A DNA stretch of 64,000 nucleotides from Hebobacterum sp964559435 (GTDB taxonomy: Bacteria; Armatimonadota; Hebobacteria; Hebobacterales; Hebobacteraceae). The notes beneath the pieces were generated by a model. It worked only from the letters and a program-made list of their open reading frames with translations, was not told the origin of the DNA and did no database searches. The position numbers and the translations under genes were made by a program. Below are positions 1 to 8,620 of this stretch, piece by piece. Every line of letters begins with the position of its first letter. Position 1 is the first letter of the stretch. Location: positions 119,157-183,156 of the forward strand of contig CAZLHI010000002.1 in NCBI GenBank assembly GCA_964559435.1. Reading direction: 5' to 3'.

Positions 1-666
1 CTCATATTGCTGATTCCTGTGGTCGACAGAATGGAGCGTATCAGCACCCGGATCGAGACGATCGACGTGCAGCGGCAGGAGGTGATGACGAAGGATAACG
101 TGCCCGTGACCGTGGACGCGGTCGTCTACTACCGGGTCTTGGAGCCATCCGATGCCGTCGTGAAGGTGAAGAACTTCCACAAGGCGACGTATCTGGTGGC
201 GCAGACCACCCTCCGAAGCGTGCTCGGCCAGTCCGAGCTGGACGACCTGCTCGCCGAGCGGGAGAAGATCAACCGCCGCCTGCAGGAGATCATCGACGAG
301 CAGACGGAGCCCTGGGGTATTAAGGTCTCTATGGTCGAGGTCCGAGACGTCGTGCTGCCGGATACGATGAAACGTGCGATGGCCCGCCAGGCGGAGATCG
401 AGCGAGAACGGCGAGCCAAGATCATAAACGCGGAAGGCGAATTTCAGGCGGCTCAGCGTCTCCGGGATGCAGCGGCCATAATCTCGACCCAGCCAATTGC
501 GCTCCAACTGCGCTTCCTGCAGACGCTTTCCGAGGTCGCGTCCGAACACAACTCGACAACGATCTTCCCCGTCCCGATAGACCTGTTTACGCCGTACCTG
601 AAACAAATGCTTCAGGGCGCGGCACAAGCGGGGCAGGGCGGCGAGGGCGGAAGTCAACCGACCTAG
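1..666 (+). CDS. Slipin / band-7 (SPFH) membrane protein, 5' truncated
   Basis: The reading frame is open from the first base, so the N-terminal membrane segment lies outside the window. The visible part has the slipin pattern: a hydrophobic LILLIPVVDR stretch, then QEVMTKDNVPVTVDAVVYYRV, LRSVLGQSELDDLL, and a basic/acidic heptad-like helix around MARQAEIERERRAKIINAEGE. The C-terminal tail is Gly/Gln-rich. Slipins are stomatin relatives that oligomerise on membranes and are often paired with NfeD; a partner would be upstream. The gene converges on the RuvC-like gene with a single base between stops. The family call is firm; the precise role is unknown. Confidence 0.9.
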   Translation, partial: LILLIPVVDRMERISTRIETIDVQRQEVMTKDNVPVTVDAVVYYRVLEPSDAVVKVKNFHKATYLVAQTTLRSVLGQSELDDLLAEREKINRRLQEIIDEQTEPWGIKVSMVEVRDVVLPDTMKRAMARQAEIERERRAKIINAEGEFQAAQRLRDAAAIISTQPIALQLRFLQTLSEVASEHNSTTIFPVPIDLFTPYLKQMLQGAAQAGQGGEGGSQPT

Positions 667-667
667 G

Positions 668-1093
668 TCAGGTGCGGCGCAGGGAGTCTAGATAGCGCTC
701 GGCGATCACGACGGCGACGTAATCGTCGTATGGACACGGCGGCGTCTGGAGTCCCTGCGGGAGCAGGCGTCGCCAGCCGCGTGGCGGGTTGTCCCGGAAG
801 TAGCGTCGGCGCCCCTGCTCTGTCGAGCGATGCTCGTCCACAAGCACGGCGCTGACCTGAACGCGCTCGTCGAGCGCTATACCAACGTTCTTAGCCGCCG
901 TGCGATCGCCGAGGACGAGTACGGCCCCGGGGTAGTCATGCAGCAAGCGTCTTACGATTTCGCCAATATCAGTCGCGGGCACCACGGCCTTGTGGAGCAC
1001 GCGGCGGTCGGAGCAGACGAGCGCCAGTCCGCACTTATCTCTTCCGGGATCGACTGCGATCACGTGTCGCGGCTTGTCGTCTTCTCGGTCCAC
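668..1093 (-). CDS. RuvC-like / YqgF-family RNase H-fold protein
   Basis: 141 aa. It opens with HVIAVDPGRDKCGLALV, the first beta hairpin of the RNase H fold with the metal-binding Asp. Later come VLGDRT and VDEHRSTEQGRRRYF, which match the YqgF/RuvX layout of second and third acidic strands. The family is involved in pre-16S rRNA processing or Holliday-junction-type nuclease roles. The GTG start at 1093 has AGGAG about 8 nt upstream. It is the last gene of the FHA/MraY/DUF3084 operon; DUF3084 next to a RuvC-like gene is a pairing also known in cyanobacteria. This may be a second RuvX-type protein rather than the housekeeping one. Confidence 0.75.
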   Translation of the reverse strand: MDREDDKPRHVIAVDPGRDKCGLALVCSDRRVLHKAVVPATDIGEIVRRLLHDYPGAVLVLGDRTAAKNVGIALDERVQVSAVLVDEHRSTEQGRRRYFRDNPPRGWRRLLPQGLQTPPCPYDDYVAVVIAERYLDSLRRT

Positions 1094-1196
1094 AGGCTAT
1101 CTCCTGGCGCGCGCCGCGGCCGGGCCGAGCACGATCTGGCCTGTCAAGAGGCAGAGCGCAAAGGCCGCGACGTAACGCCCGCGGGCGGGGGGTCCT

Positions 1197-2477
1197 CTAG
1201 TCTGGCACCCCGGCAAGACTGACTAGGAGGTCGACCTCGAGAGGGCCGATGGTCCACGTATCCGCTGCGGCGACGGCCGTCACGCGCGCCAGACCGTTGA
1301 TCGCCCGAAGCCTGTCAACCACAGCGAACAGCTCCTCGATGGTGATGTCGCCGACGGTCCCCTCAGAAGAGCCGAGCACTCCAGGCGACGATGGGTTCGG
1401 CCGCGGCATCACGTTGTGGGCGCGGGCTCGCGGGCTGACTTCCTCTCGGAGGAGCGCCAGCAGAGCTCCCATCAGCGTCGGCTCGGACTGGCGTCCATCC
1501 ACCAGTGCCTGGGCGAGGGTCTCTCCGCGGCGGAACACCAGACGGTTGCGGAACAACTCGAAGTCCACCCGGACCGGCTCTCCCGGATGCGTGTTGAACA
1601 CAGAGAACCCTCTGACTATCACGCCGCCGGAACTCTCGCGGATTCGCTCCGCGATTGCCTGCAGCACCTGCTCTTCACTAAACCAGACTACAGATTGGGT
1701 GTCCGGGTCCCTTACCGGCTTGCGGATGATGATTGCGCTGTCGCTCTCGGCCAGCGGGCGCGCACCGGCGCCCCGAGCGCGATCGTCCAGACGGGCAACG
1801 AACGCGTCCAGATCCTCTTGTATGGCTTCGGCCGAGCGGCCGCCATCGACGAGCTCCCAGTCCAGGGGTTGACCCACTCCGAGGATGACCGGCGTCGACC
1901 TCTCCAGCGTTATGCCCCCGGCGGCCTGGACCCGTAGGTTCTCGATGTCCCGCTCAAGCTCGTCTATCTCCCGCTCCAGTTGAAGCCGTTTGGCGATCGC
2001 GTCGCCCAGCACACGCTCCGCGTTCTTGAGCTGCTCCAAGGCCTCTTCGTATTCGCTCTGTAATACGTCGTACTCCGAGTTGGCCTCCTCGAGCATCTGC
2101 TTTGCCCGATCGAGCTCATCCTGCCACTGTTGCAGCTCCTCCTCGGCCGCCTGACGGGCATGCTGGAGCGCCGACATGCTTTCGTTCAGCTTCGAGATCT
2201 GGCGCGCAAGCTCGGCCTGCCGTTCGCGCATCTCGGCCACGCGCAGGAAGCCGTCCTTGACGGTCTGGGAGACCATCATTGCTACAGAGAGGGTCATGAC
2301 GGTAATCAGCATGCCGGCGAACACGGAGATGACTATCGCCGTGTGGCGGGGGCGCAGCCCGAACAGGCTGAGGCGCTTGCGGCCCATGCGTCTGCCGACG
2401 ATGTCCCCCACGTAGGCGATCACCCCGCTGACAAGCACCAGCGCGATGATCAGTACAATCCCTGGAAGCCCTGCCAC
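1197..2477 (-). CDS. DUF3084 membrane-anchored coiled-coil protein
   Basis: 426 aa from a GTG start at 2477 with AAGGAG upstream; an in-frame TTG at 2546 overlapping the previous stop is less likely because a promoter lies between. Two N-terminal membrane segments flank the typical DUF3084 core (RLSLFGLRPRHTAIVISV). A coiled coil of about 120 residues follows, then a globular C-terminal half containing SGGVIVRGFSVFNTHPGEPV and a Met-Pro-rich PRPNPSS turn. The function of DUF3084 is not established; the topology suggests a cell-envelope scaffold. It follows the MraY-kinase fusion and precedes the RuvC-like gene. Confidence 0.85.
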   Translation of the reverse strand: MAGLPGIVLIIALVLVSGVIAYVGDIVGRRMGRKRLSLFGLRPRHTAIVISVFAGMLITVMTLSVAMMVSQTVKDGFLRVAEMRERQAELARQISKLNESMSALQHARQAAEEELQQWQDELDRAKQMLEEANSEYDVLQSEYEEALEQLKNAERVLGDAIAKRLQLEREIDELERDIENLRVQAAGGITLERSTPVILGVGQPLDWELVDGGRSAEAIQEDLDAFVARLDDRARGAGARPLAESDSAIIIRKPVRDPDTQSVVWFSEEQVLQAIAERIRESSGGVIVRGFSVFNTHPGEPVRVDFELFRNRLVFRRGETLAQALVDGRQSEPTLMGALLALLREEVSPRARAHNVMPRPNPSSPGVLGSSEGTVGDITIEELFAVVDRLRAINGLARVTAVAAADTWTIGPLEVDLLVSLAGVPD

Positions 2478-2516
2478 GAAGAGGCTCTCCTTGGGTGTCA
2501 ACTCCCCCACCGGCAG

Positions 2517-2546
2517 ATTATAGTGGGGGAGCTGAGCCCCCGTCAA
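2517..2546 (-). promoter_or_regulatory. Candidate sigma70 promoter inside the MraY/DUF3084 junction
   Basis: On the minus strand TTGACG (2541-2546) and TATAAT (2517-2522) are separated by 18 bp. The -35 hexamer overlaps the stop codon of the MraY-like gene. Transcription from it would begin just before the GTG start of the DUF3084 gene at 2477, giving the last two genes of the operon their own expression. Confidence 0.55.
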
Positions 2547-5500
2547 CCGTGCGGGGCGTTCCCTGAGGGGACACCTCCGACGAATGCTACCTCGCGTGCG
2601 GCCTTGAATCGCGGTGTGAGCATCTGCCCGAGAGGCCGAAGATCACCCCACCGACCCACGATCGCCTCCGACTTGTCGAGGTAGTATTGGAGCCGCTGAA
2701 GATGGTGCTCGCCCCCGAACTTACCGAGAAAGTTGGCCGCCGCTCCGGCATATACGAGGCACTTGAACAGGGCGCCATAGGCGACGCCGCGAGCCAGCTG
2801 GCTCGCCTCAGGAATGGGCACTCCCGACTCTGAACACAGGATCGAGTAGTGCTCGACCATGTCCGCCCACGCGTCCGCTCCCAGGTCGCTTTCCGGCTGG
2901 CCGAGCAAAGCGGCGAGATCGAACTCGAGCGGACCGATGGTGGCTTGCTCGAAGTCGAAGGTGTGGAGCCCCGATTCGGTTACCAGCAGATGGTGGGGAG
3001 TGAACTCGAAATGGATGAAGCTTCGGCGCCGGTCCGAAAGGAACTCGACCAAAGGTCCCGCCTGGTCGGCCAGCTGCTGCCAGTCAGCATCGGTCACAGG
3101 CTCGTCAGCCAGCTGTCCGATCCGCTCGACGGCGATGCGAAGGGCGCTGAAGTAATACTCCGGCCCCAGCCGCTCCTTCTCGATCTTCTCGATCTCAGCC
3201 GTCAGCTCCTCAAGGTGCTCGTGAGCTGCGCTGTGAAGAGAGGCGAGCGCGCTCACGGCCGTGCGAAGCCACTGCAGCTTCGCCGAGGGCGTAGACGATT
3301 CGAGCCGCTCCGCCAGTGTTTCGTCTCCGAGGTCCTGCATGACCAGCAGCGCCTGGTCCTTTCGGAGCTCTCCGGCGTAGACTTCGGGCACGGCCGCGCC
3401 GTACTGGCGCAGCAACCTCAGAACGCCTGACTCTCGCCGATAACAGGCCGAGAAGAAGCTTATGCGCGCAGCGGAGTAGAACTTTGCCACCACACTGGAG
3501 GGCCCATCATCGCTCCACGACAGGCTCAGCCGGTAGACGGTGTTGCGGGATGCCTTCGGGTGCACCGCTGCCTGGGTGATCTGGGGCACCCCCCTTCCCG
3601 CCTTTCCTACCAGCGCCAGCAGGTCGTTCAGCGGGGTGTTCAGCTCGGCGGCCGCGCGCTGGCCCGCATCCGCCGCTGCAGCCTCCGGCTCCTCTGGCGG
3701 AGGGGGTGTGCTGCGGGCGATGGTTGCAAGCGCGTCGTCGATCTCCCGAATCCGCCGCAGCACGGCGTCTTGCGTCTGGTGCAGCAATTCCCGGCGGCCG
3801 CGCACGGCTTGCGGATCGGCCGGCCGCCCTCTCAGCTTGTCCCGCTCATAGAGCATCAGAGAAAGGAGCTCCTGGTTGTACCGCCGGGCAGCGGTGAGAT
3901 AGGCCTCCAGCCTCTGGGGGGCCTCACCGGTGCGCTCTGCGCTCCGGAAGCTCCGGGTGGCCTGTCGGTAGGACTTGCCGGCCAGGTCGGCCAGGCGGAG
4001 CTTCGCACTTCGGACCACCTCCCGAAGATTTGGCATATCGGCCAGCTGAGAGCCCGATACCTGTTCCCAAAGCTTTATGGCTTCCAGCAGTCGATCCCGA
4101 CCGTAGTAGATTCTTGCCAGGCGCAGGACGACGCTGGGCCGCAGCAAAAGGTTTCTGATCGGCACCTGCTCCCACTGGGCCAGGGCCTCGTCGAATAGCC
4201 TCTGGTCGGCGTATAGCTGGCCGAGGACGACGTGAGCCTCGAACTCCGAGAGGGGCCGCCAGAGAATGCTCTCCGCCGTCGCCCCGGCGAGCATCTTCTC
4301 GGTGATATGTGTCTCGGAGACCGTTTCGTACAGCGGCCAGCCCAGGAAGTCCGTCGGCAGTCCGCGGCAGAGGGCCACCGCCGCCGACTCCTGCGGCCGC
4401 TCAGCCAGACCGATGAAGTACTTGCCGCTGAGGGCCTTCTGAGCGGCGGCCGCCAGCAGGACAGCAGGCGCGACGAGCAGGCCGACCAGCCATACCGCGC
4501 CGAAATCAAGCGCGAACAGTGCCCACGCCGCCATGAGAGCGCCCAGCCCCCAGTAGAAGGCCAGGATTCGGGTCACCGGCCAGGCCAGCCATTGGAAGTG
4601 ATGGTGCAGGGGAGTGCACAGGAACGGGCGCGACGTTTCGGTTCGCCGATGCCGAAGCGGCCGTATCACGCGCCAGAGGCCGCGCACGGCGCCCACCTGC
4701 AGTAGCACTGAGGCCGCGTTGATGACGAAAGGTGTGGCGAGGAGAAGCAACAGGAATTCTGCTTGTGCGAGGATGGCAAGAGCTGCAATGGCAGCGCCGA
4801 GGCCGAGCGCTCCCGTGTCCCCCATGAGCAGTCTCGCAGGTGGGAAGTTGAAAACAAGGAAGCCGAGGGTGGCGCCCATCAAGGGCCAGCAGGTCGACAG
4901 CGGGAGGCGACCGGGGTCAACGTAGCCGACCGCAGCCAGGCCGGCCAGGGCGATGACGGCCGCGCCCCCCGCCAGCCCATCGATGCCGTCGGATAGATTC
5001 ACAGCGTTGGCGGTCGCGACGAGGATGAGAGCGGCGAACAACACATAGAAGGGGCCGAAGTCGACGAATCCGCTCACGAACGGCACCTGCACCTCGTGCC
5101 GCCCACCGATTGTCCATAGCAGTGCGCCCAAGAGCAGGGCGGCGGCAAGCTGGAGGAGCAGCTTCGCGCGTTCCGTGAGTCCGCGGCCGGCTACTTTGCA
5201 CAGGTCGTCCGCGAGCCCGATGAGCGCGAAGCACCACGCTGCAGGCAGCACCCATAGCACGTCGGCTTCCGGGAGCCGCCTCCAAGCAAGCGGAACAAGC
5301 AGCGACGATGCAGTCGCCGCCACCATTATGGCAAGTCCGCCGCCCAGCGGCCTGCGCGGCTTGGGGAAGAGACGGCGAATCTTCTCTTTGCCCGGCTTTC
5401 GCTCCCGGGAATACAGCCAGGAAAGGGTGCGCCGAAACGTCCGCGAGAGAGCTATGCCGAGGAAAAAGGAGAGCAGAAGCGCGGTCAGTGACTGGGCCAT
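2543..5500 (-). CDS. MraY/WecA-like phosphoglycosyltransferase fused to TPR and APH-like kinase domain
   Basis: 985 aa. Residues 1-355 are a polytopic MraY/WecA (GT4-type PNPT) domain with its catalytic signatures: GLADDL (D98, D99), NLSDGIDGL (D171, D174), NFPPARLLMGDTG, and PLHHHF (H299-H301). Residues 395-500 look like TPR helices and 510-600 are helical/coiled. Residues 640-940 resemble an aminoglycoside-phosphotransferase fold: VVAKFY (K673), a Brenner-like loop FIHFEFTPHH, then HTFDFEQ. In that loop the usual catalytic Asp is Glu832 and the usual Asn is His837, so kinase activity is doubtful. It probably transfers a sugar phosphate to a polyprenyl carrier. Whether it is the housekeeping MraY cannot be judged here. 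Confidence 0.85.
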   Translation of the reverse strand: MAQSLTALLLSFFLGIALSRTFRRTLSWLYSRERKPGKEKIRRLFPKPRRPLGGGLAIMVAATASSLLVPLAWRRLPEADVLWVLPAAWCFALIGLADDLCKVAGRGLTERAKLLLQLAAALLLGALLWTIGGRHEVQVPFVSGFVDFGPFYVLFAALILVATANAVNLSDGIDGLAGGAAVIALAGLAAVGYVDPGRLPLSTCWPLMGATLGFLVFNFPPARLLMGDTGALGLGAAIAALAILAQAEFLLLLLATPFVINAASVLLQVGAVRGLWRVIRPLRHRRTETSRPFLCTPLHHHFQWLAWPVTRILAFYWGLGALMAAWALFALDFGAVWLVGLLVAPAVLLAAAAQKALSGKYFIGLAERPQESAAVALCRGLPTDFLGWPLYETVSETHITEKMLAGATAESILWRPLSEFEAHVVLGQLYADQRLFDEALAQWEQVPIRNLLLRPSVVLRLARIYYGRDRLLEAIKLWEQVSGSQLADMPNLREVVRSAKLRLADLAGKSYRQATRSFRSAERTGEAPQRLEAYLTAARRYNQELLSLMLYERDKLRGRPADPQAVRGRRELLHQTQDAVLRRIREIDDALATIARSTPPPPEEPEAAAADAGQRAAAELNTPLNDLLALVGKAGRGVPQITQAAVHPKASRNTVYRLSLSWSDDGPSSVVAKFYSAARISFFSACYRRESGVLRLLRQYGAAVPEVYAGELRKDQALLVMQDLGDETLAERLESSTPSAKLQWLRTAVSALASLHSAAHEHLEELTAEIEKIEKERLGPEYYFSALRIAVERIGQLADEPVTDADWQQLADQAGPLVEFLSDRRRSFIHFEFTPHHLLVTESGLHTFDFEQATIGPLEFDLAALLGQPESDLGADAWADMVEHYSILCSESGVPIPEASQLARGVAYGALFKCLVYAGAAANFLGKFGGEHHLQRLQYYLDKSEAIVGRWGDLRPLGQMLTPRFKAAREVAFVGGVPSGNAPHG

Positions 5501-5522
5501 GGAGGCCTTTCGTCGGCCGTGA

Positions 5523-5981
5523 TTAGGAGTACCTGAAGATCAAACGGTAGATCCCTAGGCCTATCTCGTCCCTGTCATGCAGCAGTTCTTCCCCGATCAC
5601 GGGCTCACGATTGAGCAGCGTTCCGTTGGTGCTGTTCAGGTCTTTGAGGTAGTACTGATTCCCTTCCCGCCGAATCTGCGCGTGGCGGCGCGAAACAGTG
5701 CTGCTGGGCAACGAGATCTCGCAGTCGGGGTTGCGGCCTACGGCGACAATGTCTTGTTCGAGCTCGGTGGCCTTCGCCACATGCTCGCCGGACGGGTCCA
5801 GCAGCCACAGGCTGGCCCGCCGCGAGACGGCTTCTTCCGGCCGTTCGTCGAGAAGCCGGATGATGAGAGTATCGTCATCGGCCTCCGGCGACTTCTCCGA
5901 CGCGTCGAGCGGGCAGCCGCAGTGCTTGCAGAAGATGCTTTCTTCATCGTTGGTGCGGTCGCAGCGAGGACACTGTGGCAC
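5523..5981 (-). CDS. Zinc-ribbon FHA-domain protein
   Basis: 152 aa from a GTG start with GGGAG upstream. An N-terminal zinc ribbon uses C4, C7, C18 and C21. A linker leads to a C-terminal FHA domain with VGRNPDCEISL, SRRHAQI and LNSTNGT, which are the phosphothreonine-binding loops. FHA proteins read Ser/Thr phosphorylation; no Ser/Thr kinase is visible nearby. It is the first gene of a four-gene operon ahead of the MraY-kinase fusion, which suggests a signalling link to envelope glycan synthesis (inference). Confidence 0.88.
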   Translation of the reverse strand: MPQCPRCDRTNDEESIFCKHCGCPLDASEKSPEADDDTLIIRLLDERPEEAVSRRASLWLLDPSGEHVAKATELEQDIVAVGRNPDCEISLPSSTVSRRHAQIRREGNQYYLKDLNSTNGTLLNREPVIGEELLHDRDEIGLGIYRLIFRYS

Positions 5982-6312
5982 GATATAGCAAGCTCCCAGA
6001 GCATTCTAGGCAGCGAAGCGGACCCTGTCAACCGAGACTGCCTCTCTGCGGAAGCTCGATCACCCCGTGACGGTCACCGGCTTCGGCACCGAGACTCGGA
6101 GAGAGGCCGCAGATGGCGTAAGCACTCGGATTTGTCCTTCGCTCCTTGCGCCGCTGTCAGGCCCGAAGTGATCCCTTGCCTGTCTATGCTGCGCCCAAGG
6201 CGGCCCGGATGGCGCGCATTCGCGGCACCGCAGGTTTCGACTTCGTGTGAGAGACATACGATGCATCGCGCATCGGCTTCGTCAGTTGCCCCTGATCGAA
6301 GTCGCTCGGACA
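5982..6312. other. Intergenic region between dxs and the FHA gene
   Basis: About 330 bp without a convincing gene. It holds the promoter of the FHA operon at 6003-6031. I see no clear intrinsic terminator behind dxs and no RNA gene. Confidence 0.6.
6003..6031 (-). promoter_or_regulatory. Sigma70-type promoter of the FHA-MraY-DUF3084-RuvC-like operon
   Basis: Minus-strand TTGACA (6026-6031) and TAGAAT (6003-6008) with a 17-bp spacer. It lies about 22 bp upstream of the GTG start of the FHA gene, so the leader is very short. Confidence 0.7.
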
Positions 6313-8199
6313 TCACCGAGCGGGTGCAGACACGCCGGTCTGCAGGAACTGCGCGATTGAGGTCCTTATTCCCTGGGGATCGAGGCCGAGGCGGGCCAAG
6401 AGCTCCTCGCGCGGCCCGTGCTCCACGAATCCGTCCGGGAGGCCGAGCCGTAGCAAGGGAACACGGATCCCCTTGTCACATAGCAGTTCGGCAACACCGC
6501 TGCCGAAGCCACCTGTGACCGAGTTCTCCTCAATCGTCGTCACACGGCCGCACTCGCTTGCCACTTGGCAAATCAGATCGGAGTCGAGCGGTCTGACAAA
6601 CCGGGCGTTGATGACACATGCCTCGATGCCGCTTCTGGACAGCATCTCTGCCGCGACGAGCGCGGGCCCGACCATCGTGCCGGCGGCAAGGGTGGCGACG
6701 GCGTCGCCGCGCCTCACGATGTCAGCCTTGCCAACGGGCAGCGGTGGCACCTCGGCCGTAGGCAGGTTCGTGCCCTCTCCCCTCGGATAGCGGATGGCCG
6801 ACGGTCCCTCCATTTCCAGGGCTGTGCGCACCATGGCGACAAGCTCCGACAAGTCGCTGGGCACCATCACCACCATCTCAGGAATGTGTCGCAGATAGCA
6901 TAAGTCGAAGGCACCGTGGTGAGTCGGGCCATCTTCTCCAACAAGGCCGGCCCTGTCCAGCGCAAGTGTGACGGGCAGCCGAGGCAGAGCTATGTCATGC
7001 ACGATCTGGTCGTACCCGCGCTGAAGGAACGTGGAGTATACCGCGACGACAGGCCGCATCCCCGCTGCCGCCAGGCCCGCGCCGAACGTCACTGCGGTCT
7101 GCTCGGCCATCCCAACGTCGAAGAAGCGATCCGGGAAGCGTTCGGCGAACTCGCTCAGCCCGGTCCCCTCCTTCATCGCGGCCGTGACGGCCACCACGCG
7201 AGGGTCGTGTTCGGCCGCCGCGACCACGGCCCTGCCAAAGACACGGGTGAACGAGTGTCCGCTCGACAAGCTGATTGGCTCGCCGGTCTCCACATCGAAG
7301 GCACCGATCCGATGCCACTTGATGGCGTCGTTTTCCGCGGGCACGTAGCCTCGGCCCTTCTGCGTGATGCAGTGGATCAAGACGGGTCGTGACAACGACC
7401 GCGCTTGCTGCAGCGTTTCCAGGAGAACCGGGAGGCGATGGCCGTCTACCGGGCCCAGGTAGGTGAACCCTAGCTCTTCGAATAGCATGCCGGGTATGAG
7501 GAGTTGCTTGATTCCGTCCTTGAAGCGGTCCACTACATCGATGAGGCTCTCACCCAACGGCACTCTCGAGACCAGCGACTCGAAATCAGATTTGGCACGG
7601 AGGTAATGCGGATCGAGCCGCACCTTCCGGAGATACCCGGCGAGCGCACCCACGTTGTGCGATATCGACATCTGGTTGTCATTGAGGATGACGATAATCG
7701 GCGTCCCTAGGTGCCCGGCGAGGTTCAGCGCTTCGAACGCCATACCGCCCGTCATCGCGCCATCGCCAACCACCGCAATGACCGCATGGTCGCCTCCCTC
7801 GATGTCGCGCGCCTTGGCCATGCCAACCGCGGCGGCGATCGCGGTGCTGCCGTGGCCCGTATCGAATGCGTCGTACTCGCTCTCTGCCCGCCGCGGGAAG
7901 CCGGAAATGCCGCTGGTCTGCCGCAGGGTATCGAAGCGCCCTCGGCGGCCGGTGAGAAGCTTGTGCGCGTAGGCCTGGTGGCCGACGTCCCAGATGATCT
8001 TGTCTTCGGGCGCGTTGAAGACGTAATGAAGGGCGATCGCGATCTCGACTGCCCCCAGGCTGGCGGCCAGATGCCCGCCCGTCTGAGAGACGGTGCTAAT
8101 CATGCGCGCCCTGATCTCCTCGGCGAGCTCCTCGAGCTTGCTGCGATCGAGCTCTTTCAGGTCACGAGGAGAGTTGATCCCTTCAAGTAGACTGCTCAC
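6313..8199 (-). CDS. dxs: 1-deoxy-D-xylulose-5-phosphate synthase
   Basis: 628 aa, normal length. It condenses pyruvate and glyceraldehyde 3-phosphate with thiamine diphosphate, the first step of the MEP isoprenoid pathway. The thiamine-binding GDGAMTGG motif, DVGHQAYAHKLLTGR, and the signature DRAGLVGEDGPTHHG are all present. The GTG start overlaps the end of xseB by 17 nt. The xseA-xseB-dxs order recurs in many bacteria, and polyprenyl carriers made from this pathway feed the glycan genes in the window. Confidence 0.97.
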   Translation of the reverse strand: MSSLLEGINSPRDLKELDRSKLEELAEEIRARMISTVSQTGGHLAASLGAVEIAIALHYVFNAPEDKIIWDVGHQAYAHKLLTGRRGRFDTLRQTSGISGFPRRAESEYDAFDTGHGSTAIAAAVGMAKARDIEGGDHAVIAVVGDGAMTGGMAFEALNLAGHLGTPIIVILNDNQMSISHNVGALAGYLRKVRLDPHYLRAKSDFESLVSRVPLGESLIDVVDRFKDGIKQLLIPGMLFEELGFTYLGPVDGHRLPVLLETLQQARSLSRPVLIHCITQKGRGYVPAENDAIKWHRIGAFDVETGEPISLSSGHSFTRVFGRAVVAAAEHDPRVVAVTAAMKEGTGLSEFAERFPDRFFDVGMAEQTAVTFGAGLAAAGMRPVVAVYSTFLQRGYDQIVHDIALPRLPVTLALDRAGLVGEDGPTHHGAFDLCYLRHIPEMVVMVPSDLSELVAMVRTALEMEGPSAIRYPRGEGTNLPTAEVPPLPVGKADIVRRGDAVATLAAGTMVGPALVAAEMLSRSGIEACVINARFVRPLDSDLICQVASECGRVTTIEENSVTGGFGSGVAELLCDKGIRVPLLRLGLPDGFVEHGPREELLARLGLDPQGIRTSIAQFLQTGVSAPAR

Positions 8200-8494
8200 C
8201 GCGCCCTTCGGCCTCCTGTTCTTCCGCTGCCTCAGTTTCTGCGGTCAATGGCTTGAGCTCCGCTTTCCCCATTCGCTCGACAAGCTGCTGGATCTTACCC
8301 TCGGCCGCCGTTAGCTCTTTCTCGCATAACTCCGACAACTCCAGGCCCTCCTCAGCCAGGGACATGGCCTTCTCCAGCGGGAGGTCGCTGTTCTCGAGTT
8401 GCGCCGCGATCTCCTCGAGGCGAGCGAGCGCTTCTTCGAACGAACGCGTTCGTCTCCTCGCTTTCTTTGTCCGTCGCCTTGCTCCCTCACTCAT
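8183..8494 (-). CDS. xseB: Exodeoxyribonuclease VII small subunit
   Basis: 103 aa from an ATG with GGGAG about 7 nt upstream; an upstream start at 8536 is possible but has no better site. After a basic N-terminus the XseB core reads RSFEEALARLEEIAAQLE, then LPLEKAMSLAEEGLEL, the two helices that pack on XseA. The C-terminal tail is Glu-rich and longer than in most homologues. It overlaps dxs and is separated from xseA by a TPR gene. Confidence 0.93.
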   Translation of the reverse strand: MSEGARRRTKKARRRTRSFEEALARLEEIAAQLENSDLPLEKAMSLAEEGLELSELCEKELTAAEGKIQQLVERMGKAELKPLTAETEAAEEQEAEGRGEQST

Positions 8495-8620
8495 CCCCGT
8501 GGCTCCCAGCGGCACGCGTTCCTTCTCGGCGGCCACCTCTGATTTCGTCGGGCGAGCTTGCCTTGTCCAAGCTCAGATCGATCCTCACCACAGAGAGGCG
8601 CCGCATGCGCACAGGCAGCA

